Positions 16,919-25,201 of a stretch of DNA of 64,000 nucleotides are shown here, in pieces. The notes under the pieces were generated by a model, which was not told the DNA's origin, searched no databases, and saw only the letters and a list, made by a program, of their open reading frames with translations. The stretch comes from Flavobacteriales bacterium UBA6693 (lineage in GTDB: Bacteria; Bacteroidota; Bacteroidia; Flavobacteriales; Weeksellaceae). A program made the translations under genes and the position numbers. The DNA is taken from positions 43,592 through 107,591 of the forward strand of contig DKJL01000013.1 of the NCBI GenBank assembly GCA_002454815.1. The letters are read 5' to 3'. How positions within the stretch are numbered: the stretch's first letter is position 1; each line of letters begins with the position of its first letter.

Positions 16919-18373
16919 ATGAAAAGTACAGTCATTATTGGTTCCGGTTTTTCCGCACTTGCGTCTGCCTGTTATATGGCGCAAGCGGGTTGGTCTGTAG
17001 ATGTTTTAGAAAAGAACGAGCAGATCGGCGGCCGTGCGTCTTTGCTGGAAATTGAAGGTTACCAATTTGATATGGGCCCCAGCTGGTATTGGATGCCCGA
17101 TGTTTTCGAGCGTTTCTTCGCTGACTTTGGACGAAAAGTTTCCGACTATTATCATCTGGTAAAGTTGTCACCGGGCTACCGCGTCTATTTTGGCAAAAAT
17201 GATTTTATCGATATTTCCGACGATCCTGAAAAAATCATAGCAAAATTCGAAGAGGTTGAACCTGGCAGCGGTGTACATTTAAAAAAATTCATGCACGATG
17301 CGCGGCGCAATTATGAAATTGCCATGCAGGATATTGTTTACAAGCCCGGAAAATCGCTGCTGGAACTGATCAGTACTCAAACTGCTGTGCGGCTGCATTT
17401 ATTTATACAGAATATTTCTCAGACGGTACGGCGTAATATTAAAGATCCGAAACTGCAAAGTATTCTGGAATTTCCAGTTTTGTTTTTAGGGGCAAAACCT
17501 CAAAATACGCCGGCGTTTTATAATTTTATGAATCATGCTGATTTTGGACTTGGTACCTGGTACCCGAAAGGCGGTTTTAATGCGGTGGCACGTGGGATCG
17601 CAACACTCGCAAAGGAATTGGGCGTACGATTTCACCTCAATCAGGAAGTTACCAAAATTGACGTAAGAGACGGGAAAGTTGCAGCAGTGCATAGCAATGT
17701 AGGGGTCTGGCATCCCGATGTTTTAATTTCCGGCGCTGATTATGCGCATACCGAGACGCTGCTTCCAACTTCTTTCCGCAATTACAACGACGGATTTTGG
17801 CAAAAAAAGACTTTCGCGCCTTCCTCCTTCTTATATTACGTTGGTTTTGATCGTAAGGTGCCTGAGCTGCAGCATCATAACCTCTTTTTCGACACTGATT
17901 TCGCCATGCACGCGGAAGAAATTTATGATGACCCGAAACTTCCGTCCAAGCCGTTGTTCTATGCTAATTTTTCGTCAAAAACCGACCAGGAATTGGCACC
18001 TTCGGGCGGCGAAGTAGGTTTTTTCCTGATTCCGGTGGCGGTGGATTTGGAGGATAACCAGGAAATCCACGATCGATATTTTAATTTGATTATGGACCGA
18101 ATACAGCAGAATACCGGCGTTGATCTTCGCCCGTCCGTACGGTTTAAAAAAAGTTTTGGTGTTCAGGATTTTAAAGAACGTTACCATTCCTGCCGCGGCA
18201 ACGCGTATGGATTGGCAAACACCTTGTTGCAGACTTCTGTGCTGCGGCCGCGTATCGACAATAAACAAATTGAAAACCTTTTCTACACCGGACAGCTTAC
18301 CGTGCCGGGCCCGGGAGTGCCACCCGCACTGATTTCGGGCAAAGTAGTAACCGATTATATCCTCCGAAACTAA
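16919..18373 (+). CDS. crtI: Phytoene desaturase
   Basis: 484 aa FAD enzyme that converts phytoene to lycopene (or neurosporene). The N-terminal Rossmann motif GSGFSALASACYMA is followed by EKNEQIGGRA; FDMGPSWYWMPD is a CrtI-family signature; the C-terminal PGPGVPPALISGK closes the FAD site. The normal length is 490-500 aa. It is the first gene of the plus-strand carotenoid operon, 18 nt before the crtB ATG. CrtI-like ketolases/isomerases are alternatives, but the pairing with crtB and the signatures favour the desaturase. Confidence 0.94.
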   Translation: MKSTVIIGSGFSALASACYMAQAGWSVDVLEKNEQIGGRASLLEIEGYQFDMGPSWYWMPDVFERFFADFGRKVSDYYHLVKLSPGYRVYFGKNDFIDISDDPEKIIAKFEEVEPGSGVHLKKFMHDARRNYEIAMQDIVYKPGKSLLELISTQTAVRLHLFIQNISQTVRRNIKDPKLQSILEFPVLFLGAKPQNTPAFYNFMNHADFGLGTWYPKGGFNAVARGIATLAKELGVRFHLNQEVTKIDVRDGKVAAVHSNVGVWHPDVLISGADYAHTETLLPTSFRNYNDGFWQKKTFAPSSFLYYVGFDRKVPELQHHNLFFDTDFAMHAEEIYDDPKLPSKPLFYANFSSKTDQELAPSGGEVGFFLIPVAVDLEDNQEIHDRYFNLIMDRIQQNTGVDLRPSVRFKKSFGVQDFKERYHSCRGNAYGLANTLLQTSVLRPRIDNKQIENLFYTGQLTVPGPGVPPALISGKVVTDYILRN

Positions 18374-18391
18374 CGACCAGAATTTGTGACC

Positions 18392-19237
18392 ATGAATAAT
18401 TTAGACCTTTTTAAATCAGTTTGCAACCTTTCTTCCCGGATGGTGACGGAAAAATACAGCACGTCGTTTTCGCGAGCTTCTACCCTTTTTCAGCCGGAAA
18501 TCCGCCAGCATATTTATAATATTTACGGTTTTGTACGGTTGGCAGACGAAATTGTGGATACCTTTCACGATTTTGATAAAGCAAAACTGCTCACTGAATT
18601 TGAGGAAAGTTATGCGCGTTCGATGGAAAACGGGATTTCATTAAACCCTATTTTGCAGTCATTCTGCACCACGCAGCGCGAGAAAAATGTTCCGCAGCAT
18701 TTGGTGGATTCTTTTCTTCGTTCCATGCGCATGGATCTGGGACAGATCAAAGATCTGAATGACGAAAAATACATCGATTATATTTATGGTTCCGCTGAAG
18801 TAGTGGGTTTAATGTGTCTTAAAGTTTTCGTCGACGGCGACGATGTAGAATACGAACGTTTGAAACCATTTGCGCAAAGTCTTGGTGCGGCCTTCCAAAA
18901 AATAAATTTTCTCCGGGACATCAGCGCAGATTTTAATGATCTGGACCGGACGTATTTTCCTAATGTAGACTTCCGTAATTTTTCTGCTGCGGACAAAGAA
19001 AAAATTGAAGAAGATATCGCGCGGGATTTCGCGCACGCAAAAATTGGCATTACGATGCTTCCGATGTCGTGTAAACTGGCGGTTTATATGGCGTACAAGT
19101 ATTATTATAATCTTTTTACTAAAATCAGAAGAACTCGGCCGGAGCTTTTGATGACGAAACGCATCCGTGTGAGCAATGCACGCAAAATGTATTTATTTGG
19201 TGAAATGATTCTAAATAAAAATCTTAATTTGCTGTGA
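18392..19237 (+). CDS. crtB: Phytoene synthase
   Basis: 281 aa from the ATG; an in-frame GTG lies two codons upstream. Joins two geranylgeranyl diphosphates to 15-cis-phytoene. The two Asp-rich motifs are VRLADEIVDTF and FLRDISADFNDLDR, both required for Mg-diphosphate binding in the family. The stop TGA overlaps the start of the next gene by 1 nt, which indicates coupled translation. Confidence 0.95.
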   Translation: MNNLDLFKSVCNLSSRMVTEKYSTSFSRASTLFQPEIRQHIYNIYGFVRLADEIVDTFHDFDKAKLLTEFEESYARSMENGISLNPILQSFCTTQREKNVPQHLVDSFLRSMRMDLGQIKDLNDEKYIDYIYGSAEVVGLMCLKVFVDGDDVEYERLKPFAQSLGAAFQKINFLRDISADFNDLDRTYFPNVDFRNFSAADKEKIEEDIARDFAHAKIGITMLPMSCKLAVYMAYKYYYNLFTKIRRTRPELLMTKRIRVSNARKMYLFGEMILNKNLNLL

Positions 19238-19698
19238 TGAAAAAATTTGGTTTCGCGCTGCTGACGGTTGTGGGCAGTGTATTATACGGACAAAACATAA
19301 AAGAGTACAGAACCCTGGTGCAAAAGGGCGATAAATCTGAGCAGGCCGCAAAAATGCTGATTGAGAAATCATCGGCAGCTTACAAAGAGACTGACCAACC
19401 GATCTACGCCGGCTTCATCGCGGTCGGAAAATTTTTTCTGGCAAAACATTCATTTAATCCTATTCGCAAAATCAGTCTTTTTAATGAAGGGAAGCATTTG
19501 CTGGAAGGCGCCGTAAAAGCAGATCCTACAAATATAGAATTACGTCTGATGCGGCTGATGGCACAGGAACACACCCCAAAAATTCTGGGCTACAATCAGA
19601 ACGTCCGCGAAGACCGCGAGTTTCTAAAAAATCACTATAAGAATGCAAAAGACGAAGAACTTCGGACTTATACCAAACACTATTTAAAACTGAAATGA
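19237..19698 (+). CDS. Exported helical protein of unknown function, inside the carotenoid operon
   Basis: 153 aa. MKKFGFALLTVVGSVLYGQ is a signal peptide. The mature part looks all-helical, with SEQAAKMLIEKSSAAYKET and LEGAVKADPTNIELRLMRLM resembling TPR-type helical hairpins; there are no Cys residues. Its ATG overlaps the crtB stop and its stop overlaps the crtZ start, so it is translated as part of the crt operon. I do not recognise a named family. A role in placing or carrying carotenoids at the membrane is only a guess from position. Confidence 0.8.
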   Translation: MKKFGFALLTVVGSVLYGQNIKEYRTLVQKGDKSEQAAKMLIEKSSAAYKETDQPIYAGFIAVGKFFLAKHSFNPIRKISLFNEGKHLLEGAVKADPTNIELRLMRLMAQEHTPKILGYNQNVREDREFLKNHYKNAKDEELRTYTKHYLKLK

Positions 19699-20171
19699 TG
19701 GAGACCGCAGGGTATATTTTATTAACAATTGCTGTCGTGCTGGCCATGGAAGGTATTACCTGGCTCACGCATAAATATATTATGCACGGTTTGGGCTGGT
19801 ACCTGCACGAAGACCACCATCAGCCCGGCTACCCTCATGTTTTTGAAAAAAATGACGCGTTTTTTATTGTATTTGCAATTCCCAGCATTTTGTTATTTTA
19901 TTTCGGTTCTCGGGGAGGGGTCAATTGGATGTTCTTTGTGGGCCTGGGCATTCTGATTTATGGAATTATGTATTTTTTAGTGCACGATGTGCTGATCCAC
20001 CGGCGTTTTAAATGGTTCGACAAAACCAACAACTGGTATTTTCGCGGTCTTCGGAAAGCACACAAAATGCACCATAAGCATCTGGGAAAAGAAGACGGTG
20101 AATGTTTTGGCATGCTCTACGTACCGCTGCATTATTTCCGGGAGGCACGATTATATCAAACAAAAAGATAA
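19695..20171 (+). CDS. crtZ: Beta-carotene hydroxylase
   Basis: 158 aa, typical for CrtZ, a di-iron membrane hydroxylase of the fatty acid hydroxylase superfamily that turns beta-carotene into zeaxanthin. The His clusters are HKYIMH, HEDHH, HDVLIHRR and HKMHHKH. Membrane segments lie around residues 5-25, 55-75 and 78-97. The ATG overlaps the previous stop (ATGA). Its usual substrate needs a lycopene cyclase, which is not encoded in this window. Confidence 0.93.
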   Translation: MMETAGYILLTIAVVLAMEGITWLTHKYIMHGLGWYLHEDHHQPGYPHVFEKNDAFFIVFAIPSILLFYFGSRGGVNWMFFVGLGILIYGIMYFLVHDVLIHRRFKWFDKTNNWYFRGLRKAHKMHHKHLGKEDGECFGMLYVPLHYFREARLYQTKR

Positions 20172-20303
20172 AGAGCGCCAAAAGTTTTACATCCAGTGAT
20201 GCTTTTCTCGCTAGATCCTCATCACATTTAATTAAAAGTAATCGTATCGGAATGTTAATTCGTTTCTATTTTAAACTAAATCCTGAGCAAGCTATTTTCC
20301 AGC

Positions 20304-20789
20304 ATGAAAATCCAAATCACTAAGCAGTCCGGCATCTATACCTTAACCTCCGAACAGCTCTTGCCAATGACATTATCTGAAGCGTGGGAGTTTTTTACGC
20401 TGCCCACCAATCTGGACCGTATTACGCCAAAAGAAATGGATTTTCACATTACGAATGATCCGCCCAACCGTACCTATCGCGGCCAGATCATCACTTACAA
20501 AATCGGCGTTTTTCCCTTGATCAAATCGAATTGGGTGACGGAAATCACGCATTTGGAAGAACAAAAATTTTTCGTCGATGAACAGCGGTTCGGGCCCTAC
20601 GCTATGTGGCATCATGAGCACCATTTCGCAGAAACTTCTGCCGGCCAGGTGTTGATGACCGATATTGTTAATTTCAAATTGCCGCTGGGTTTCTTCGGTG
20701 ACCTCATTGCCGGAAGTTTTGTAAAAGCAAAAGTGCGTTCCATTTTTACCGGGCGTTATAACATTTTGAAAGAATTACTGAGGTCATGA
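20304..20789 (+). CDS. SRPBCC-family protein
   Basis: 161 aa. START/Bet-v1-like fold that binds hydrophobic ligands, recognised from LPMTLSEAWEFFTLPTNLDRITP at the N-terminus (split), WVTEITHLEEQKFFVDEQ in the middle and the C-terminal helix FVKAKVRSIFTGRYNIL. Its stop overlaps the start of the SDR-DUF2867 gene (ATGA). A 132-nt gap separates it from crtZ, so it may be the head of a sub-unit. Proteins of this type often accompany carotenoid and photolyase genes in flavobacteria; the ligand is unknown. Confidence 0.85.
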   Translation: MKIQITKQSGIYTLTSEQLLPMTLSEAWEFFTLPTNLDRITPKEMDFHITNDPPNRTYRGQIITYKIGVFPLIKSNWVTEITHLEEQKFFVDEQRFGPYAMWHHEHHFAETSAGQVLMTDIVNFKLPLGFFGDLIAGSFVKAKVRSIFTGRYNILKELLRS

Positions 20790-22213
20790 AAATACTGTTG
20801 ACCGGCGCCACGGGATATATTGGCAAGCGATTGTTGATCCAGCTTTTGGAAGAAGGTCATCACGTGGTCTGTTCTGTGCGAGACCGAAAACGTTTTAGTA
20901 CTCAGCTGTATAAAGATCGGGCCGCACAATTGGAAGTAATTGAGAATGACTTCCTGCAACCTGAAACATTAAACAATCTGCCCAAGGATATCGATGCGGC
21001 GTACTATCTCATTCATTCCATGTCTTCGTCCGAAGGCGATTTTGAAATTAAAGAAAAATCATCTGCCGTAAATTTCCGCACGGCACTGGAGAAAACAGAT
21101 GTACAGCAGGTTATTTTCCTGACCGGCATTGTGAACGAAAAAAAACTCTCCAAACATCTGCAGTCGCGCAACAATGTGGAAGTCGCGCTGCAAAGTAAAA
21201 AATACGCATTAACAAGCCTTAGAGCAGGAATCATCGTGGGTTCCGGCAGTGCTTCTTTCGAAATTATTAGGGATATCGTCGAAAAACTTCCAGTAATGCT
21301 CACGCCCAAATGGCTCAATACGAAATGCCAGCCTATCGCCATACGTAATGTGATGCAGTTTCTGGTCGGCGTTCTCGGTTTGACGGACACTTATAATAAA
21401 AACTACGATATCGCGGGCACTGATATTCTCAGTTACAAGGAAATGCTTCTGCAATATGCCGAAATTCGCGGTCTGAAAAGAACCATCATCACGATGCCAA
21501 TCATGACGCCGCGGCTCTCGTCCTACTGGCTTTATTTTGTAACGTCTACCAGTTATTCTCTCGCAAAAAACCTGGTTGACAGCATGAAAATTGACGTCGT
21601 CGCCAAATCGAATCATCTGGCGGAGAAACTTGGGATCGAAGTATTTTCGTATAGGGAGGCTATCCTGATGGCGTTCGATAAAATTAAACAAAACGATGTT
21701 TCCTCCAGTTGGTACGATTCGTTCAGCAATCAGTTTCACCGCAGAAATGTATGGCAATATCTGGAAGTTCCCGAAGAAGGCTGTTTTAAAGACATCCGCG
21801 AAATGAAGGTCGACAGTGAAGAGGCGGCCGTTCAGAGAATTTTCAGCATCGGCGGAAAGACCGGCTGGTATTATGCAGATTTCCTGTGGCGCATCCGGGG
21901 CTTCTTGGACAAATTATTCGGCGGCGTTGGCTTGCGGCGTGGACGCCGGAATGACGCTAATCTAGAAGCCGGTGATTCTGTGGACTTCTGGCGCGTACTC
22001 TATGCAAACAGAGAGGAAAAAAGGCTGCTTTTATTTGCGGAAATGAAAGTTCCCGGCGAGGCTTGGCTGGAATTTCACATCAAAAACGGCGTCCTTCACC
22101 AGGAAGCCACCTTCCGGCCGCTGGGGCTTTCGGGGCGGCTTTACTGGTATTCAGTCTTGCCTTTTCACGGACTGATTTTCAATGGGATGTTGCGTAAATT
22201 AGCCGGCAAATAA
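20786..22213 (+). CDS. NAD(P)-binding SDR-like protein with C-terminal DUF2867
   Basis: 475 aa fusion. The N-terminal half is an atypical SDR fold: GATGYIGKRL at 7-16 binds NAD(P), followed by AAYYLIHSM. The C-terminal part from about residue 320 (VWQYLEVPEEGCF, IFSIGGKTGWYY, WRIRGFLDKLFGG, FRPLGLSGRLYWY) matches DUF2867. Substrate unknown. It is translationally coupled to the SRPBCC gene, so the two probably act together, perhaps on a lipid or carotenoid intermediate (inference). It ends back-to-back with ggt with no spacer. Confidence 0.87.
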   Translation: MKILLTGATGYIGKRLLIQLLEEGHHVVCSVRDRKRFSTQLYKDRAAQLEVIENDFLQPETLNNLPKDIDAAYYLIHSMSSSEGDFEIKEKSSAVNFRTALEKTDVQQVIFLTGIVNEKKLSKHLQSRNNVEVALQSKKYALTSLRAGIIVGSGSASFEIIRDIVEKLPVMLTPKWLNTKCQPIAIRNVMQFLVGVLGLTDTYNKNYDIAGTDILSYKEMLLQYAEIRGLKRTIITMPIMTPRLSSYWLYFVTSTSYSLAKNLVDSMKIDVVAKSNHLAEKLGIEVFSYREAILMAFDKIKQNDVSSSWYDSFSNQFHRRNVWQYLEVPEEGCFKDIREMKVDSEEAAVQRIFSIGGKTGWYYADFLWRIRGFLDKLFGGVGLRRGRRNDANLEAGDSVDFWRVLYANREEKRLLLFAEMKVPGEAWLEFHIKNGVLHQEATFRPLGLSGRLYWYSVLPFHGLIFNGMLRKLAGK

Positions 22214-23899
22214 TTATTCCGTGGCAACACTGTCATCACCACGGCCGTCGGCAACAGCCACACGGTAGCCGTTGTCGTCAATTACGATCAGTTCTGTTCT
22301 ACCGATTTGTCCTGTTTTTTCAAAAGTGTAGCCTTTTTTCTTTAAAACATCAAGAGTTTCGGTGGGAAAATTATTTTCAACCAAGACAGATTCCGGCAAC
22401 CACTGATGGTGAAACTTCGGCGCATTCACCGTTTGATTCGGCGACATCTTAAAATCAATCAAATTAATAATGGACTGATAAACAGAGGTCGGAATGGTTG
22501 TTCCTCCAGGCGTCCCTACAATTATAAAAGGTTTCCTGTTTTTCATTACAATTGTAGGCGTCATGGAACTCAGCATTCTTTTCCCCGGCGCGATAGCGTT
22601 TGCTTCCCGACCTACAGCGCCAAACATGTTGGGCACGCCGGGTTTCACCGAAAAGTCATCCATTTCGTTGTTCAGTAGAAATCCGGCACCCGCAACTACC
22701 ACTTTGCTTCCGTACAAACCGTTCAGCGTCGTAGTCACTGCTACGGCATTGCCGTCTTTATCAACAATGGAAAGATGTGTAGTTTCCGTAGATTCGGCGG
22801 GTTGGGCGATGATGGTTCCGACGGTGCTGCTCGGCGTCGCCTGCGTCGCACGGTAATCTTTCCAGCGGTTTCGCAGGTATTTTTCGGATATCAGCATTTC
22901 CGTTTTATCGGCAATAAAAGCAGGATCGCCCATGTATTCTGCACGGTCTGCAAAGGCGCGGCGTTCTGCCTCTACCATAATCTGTACTGCTTCAGCAGAA
23001 TTATGCGTGTATTTCGAGATGTTTTCATAACCGCTCATGGTGAGCATCTGCGCCAGAAGAATTCCGCCACTTGATGGTAGCGGCATGGTTACGATTTCAT
23101 TTCCTTTATAATTAAAAGTCAGCGGTTTTCGCTCTACAACCCTGTATTCTTTTAGATCTTTAGCGGTGATAATTCCGTTGCCGCGCTGCATTTCTTTCAC
23201 GATCAGCTGCGCAGTTTCTCCCTCGTAAAAACCTTTTGCTCCCTGTGCCTGAATTCTCTTTAAAGTATTCGCCAATTCATATTGAACAAGAAGATCGCCC
23301 TCTTTCCAACTGGCTTTTGTCTGAAAAACGGAAACGGCTTTATTATGCGCATTAAAAAGCGGACGATGGCTGTTCAATAAATCTGCCTCGCGCTGAGTGA
23401 TGGCAAAACCCTGTTCTGCTAAGTCGACTGCAGGCTGGATCAACGTACTCATTGGAAGTTTTGCATGTTTCAGTGTGGCAAACAAACCTGCGACCGTCCC
23501 CGGAACGCCCACAGCCAGCCGCCCATTTTGAGATAAATCGGTGTTAGCACGACCGTTCTTGTCCAAATAAAGGTCACGATCGGCCTTTGCTGGCGCGGTC
23601 TCCCGGAAATCAATGGTAAACTGCGCGCCGGTATTCTTCACACCTACCAGAAATCCGCCGCCGCCCAAATTGCCCGCTTGTGGGTAAACTACGGCCAAAG
23701 CAAGTTGCGTAGTTATTGCCGCGTCATAGGCATTGCCGCCAAGCCTCAAGACCTGAGCACCGGCTTCGCTGGCTAACGGATGCGCAGAAACGACCAGCCC
23801 GGAATTTTTAACATGGATTTCTTTATTGATTTTGATGTCCGTAAACTGAGCATGTGTCAGCTGCAGACCAACAATGAGCAAAAAGAGAATTTTTTTCAT
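22214..23899 (-). CDS. ggt: Gamma-glutamyltransferase
   Basis: 561 aa, exported (signal peptide to about residue 17). An Ntn-hydrolase made as one chain that cuts itself before a Thr; here the site is TTHLS with catalytic Thr373, preceded by a large subunit and followed by the small one (GNAVAVTTTLN, NNEMDDFS, SSMTPT, GTPGG). It breaks the gamma-glutamyl bond of glutathione and transfers or hydrolyses it in the periplasm. A single-gene unit with a strong promoter. Confidence 0.95.
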   Translation of the reverse strand: MKKILFLLIVGLQLTHAQFTDIKINKEIHVKNSGLVVSAHPLASEAGAQVLRLGGNAYDAAITTQLALAVVYPQAGNLGGGGFLVGVKNTGAQFTIDFRETAPAKADRDLYLDKNGRANTDLSQNGRLAVGVPGTVAGLFATLKHAKLPMSTLIQPAVDLAEQGFAITQREADLLNSHRPLFNAHNKAVSVFQTKASWKEGDLLVQYELANTLKRIQAQGAKGFYEGETAQLIVKEMQRGNGIITAKDLKEYRVVERKPLTFNYKGNEIVTMPLPSSGGILLAQMLTMSGYENISKYTHNSAEAVQIMVEAERRAFADRAEYMGDPAFIADKTEMLISEKYLRNRWKDYRATQATPSSTVGTIIAQPAESTETTHLSIVDKDGNAVAVTTTLNGLYGSKVVVAGAGFLLNNEMDDFSVKPGVPNMFGAVGREANAIAPGKRMLSSMTPTIVMKNRKPFIIVGTPGGTTIPTSVYQSIINLIDFKMSPNQTVNAPKFHHQWLPESVLVENNFPTETLDVLKKKGYTFEKTGQIGRTELIVIDDNGYRVAVADGRGDDSVATE

Positions 23900-23948
23900 G
23901 ATGATAATTTTACCAAAAGTAAAAAATTAAAAATGAGGGCGATCCGCA

Positions 23949-23979
23949 CAAAAGTATTTTTTTGAATAATTGATTCAAA
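23949..23979 (-). promoter_or_regulatory. ggt promoter
   Basis: On the minus strand TTTG (23976-23979), a 19-nt spacer, then TACTTTTG (23949-23956): a perfect fit. The 5' UTR is about 45 nt. A second TACTTTTG lies closer to the ATG but without a -33 element. Confidence 0.8.
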
Positions 23980-24047
23980 CCATAGGTGAACATCCAATTA
24001 AAAAAAATAAAATGACAGCGGAAATTTCTTTTGATGCGCTAATTTTC

Positions 24048-24055
24048 TAAATTTG
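24048..24055 (+). promoter_or_regulatory. -7 box of the threonine dehydrogenase gene
   Basis: TAAATTTG, 20 nt before the ATG at 24076. A TTG upstream (24031-24033) gives a spacer of only 14 nt. The box overlaps an in-frame GTG, which argues for the ATG as the true start. Confidence 0.5.
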
Positions 24056-24075
24056 TGAAAATCAAAAAATACTAC

Positions 24076-25041
24076 ATGGAACTGCAGACGGAAAAGATTC
24101 TTATCACAGGTGCGCTGGGACAAATCGGCACAGAACTCACCAATCGGCTGGTGGAAATACACGGCGCCGAAAATGTTGTCGCTTCCGGCCTCGACCGCTG
24201 GCAAAAAGAACTTACCACGGCAGGTTACTATGAACGTATGGACGTTACTAACACACAGCTCGTGCGCCAGGTAATAAAGGATTACGGCATCACGACTGTT
24301 TATCACTTGGCGTCTCTGCTTTCAGGAACATCGGAAAAACAGCCGCTCTTCGCCTGGAAGCTTAATCTGGAGCCTCTTCTCCACTTCTGCGAAATGGCAA
24401 AAGAAGGACTGATCCAAAAGATATTTTGGCCCAGTTCTATCGCTGTTTTTGGAAAAGGTCTGCCGAAAAATGATGTCGGCCAGGATGTTGTGCTGAATCC
24501 TACTACCGTATATGGAATTTCTAAGATGGCAGGCGAAAAATGGTGTGAATATTATTATGATAAGTTCGGCGTGGATGTACGCAGCATCCGTTACCCGGGT
24601 TTGATCTCTTGGAAAACACCGGCAGGTGGCGGCACAACAGATTACGCGGTGGAGATTTTCTATGAAGCGGTGGAAAATGGAGCGTACACCAGTTTTATTT
24701 CCGAAGATACCGCGATGCCAATGCTTTATATGAATGATGCAATAAAAGCTACATTGCAACTCATGTCTGCACCAAAAGAATCCCTTACCGTACACAGTTC
24801 TTATAATCTGGGTGGGCTTTCGTTTACGCCGGCCGAACTGGCCGCTGAGATTCAAAAAGAAATGCCTGATTTTAAAATTGCTTACGAGCCCGATTTCCGC
24901 CAGCAGATCGCAGATTCCTGGCCTTCTTCAATCGACGATTCGGTCGCTAAAAAAGATTGGGGATTAAGCTATGATTACGGCATTACGGAAATGTCGAAAG
25001 ACATGCTGAAAAATTTAAAGACAAAACTGCAAAAAAATTAA
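24076..25041 (+). CDS. L-threonine 3-dehydrogenase, SDR type
   Basis: 321 aa from the ATG; an upstream GTG lies inside the promoter box. The N-terminal TGALGQIGTE (11-20) binds NAD; the catalytic pair is Tyr146/Lys150 (VYGISK). GGGTTDYAVEIFY and the C-terminal DFRQQIADSWP are characteristic of the epimerase-like threonine dehydrogenases known from Flavobacterium, which oxidise threonine to 2-amino-3-oxobutyrate. The partner kbl (glycine C-acetyltransferase) is not in the window. A single-gene unit with its own terminator. Confidence 0.9.
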   Translation: MELQTEKILITGALGQIGTELTNRLVEIHGAENVVASGLDRWQKELTTAGYYERMDVTNTQLVRQVIKDYGITTVYHLASLLSGTSEKQPLFAWKLNLEPLLHFCEMAKEGLIQKIFWPSSIAVFGKGLPKNDVGQDVVLNPTTVYGISKMAGEKWCEYYYDKFGVDVRSIRYPGLISWKTPAGGGTTDYAVEIFYEAVENGAYTSFISEDTAMPMLYMNDAIKATLQLMSAPKESLTVHSSYNLGGLSFTPAELAAEIQKEMPDFKIAYEPDFRQQIADSWPSSIDDSVAKKDWGLSYDYGITEMSKDMLKNLKTKLQKN

Positions 25042-25056
25042 AGCTATCTGAATATC

Positions 25057-25096
25057 AAAAGTCTGCAACTCAAAAAGTTTGCAGACTTTTTTATTT
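25057..25096 (+). terminator. Intrinsic terminator after the threonine dehydrogenase gene
   Basis: AAAAGTCTGCAA, a 10-nt loop, TTGCAGACTTTT, then T: a perfect 12-bp stem. Confidence 0.92.
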
Positions 25097-25189
25097 CTTT
25101 TCGTGTGTTTTATCCTGACAAATTAAATTTTACGATTACAAAACCAAAAATTATTGGTGTCTGCACGGAAAAATAAATTTTAAAAATAA

Positions 25190-25197
25190 TAATTTTG
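25190..25197 (+). promoter_or_regulatory. -7 box 4 nt before the ClC transporter ATG
   Basis: TAATTTTG matches TAnnTTTG; only CAGA separates it from the ATG at 25202. No clear -33 TTG. If used, the mRNA would have essentially no leader. Confidence 0.4.
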
Positions 25198-25201
25198 CAG
25201 A

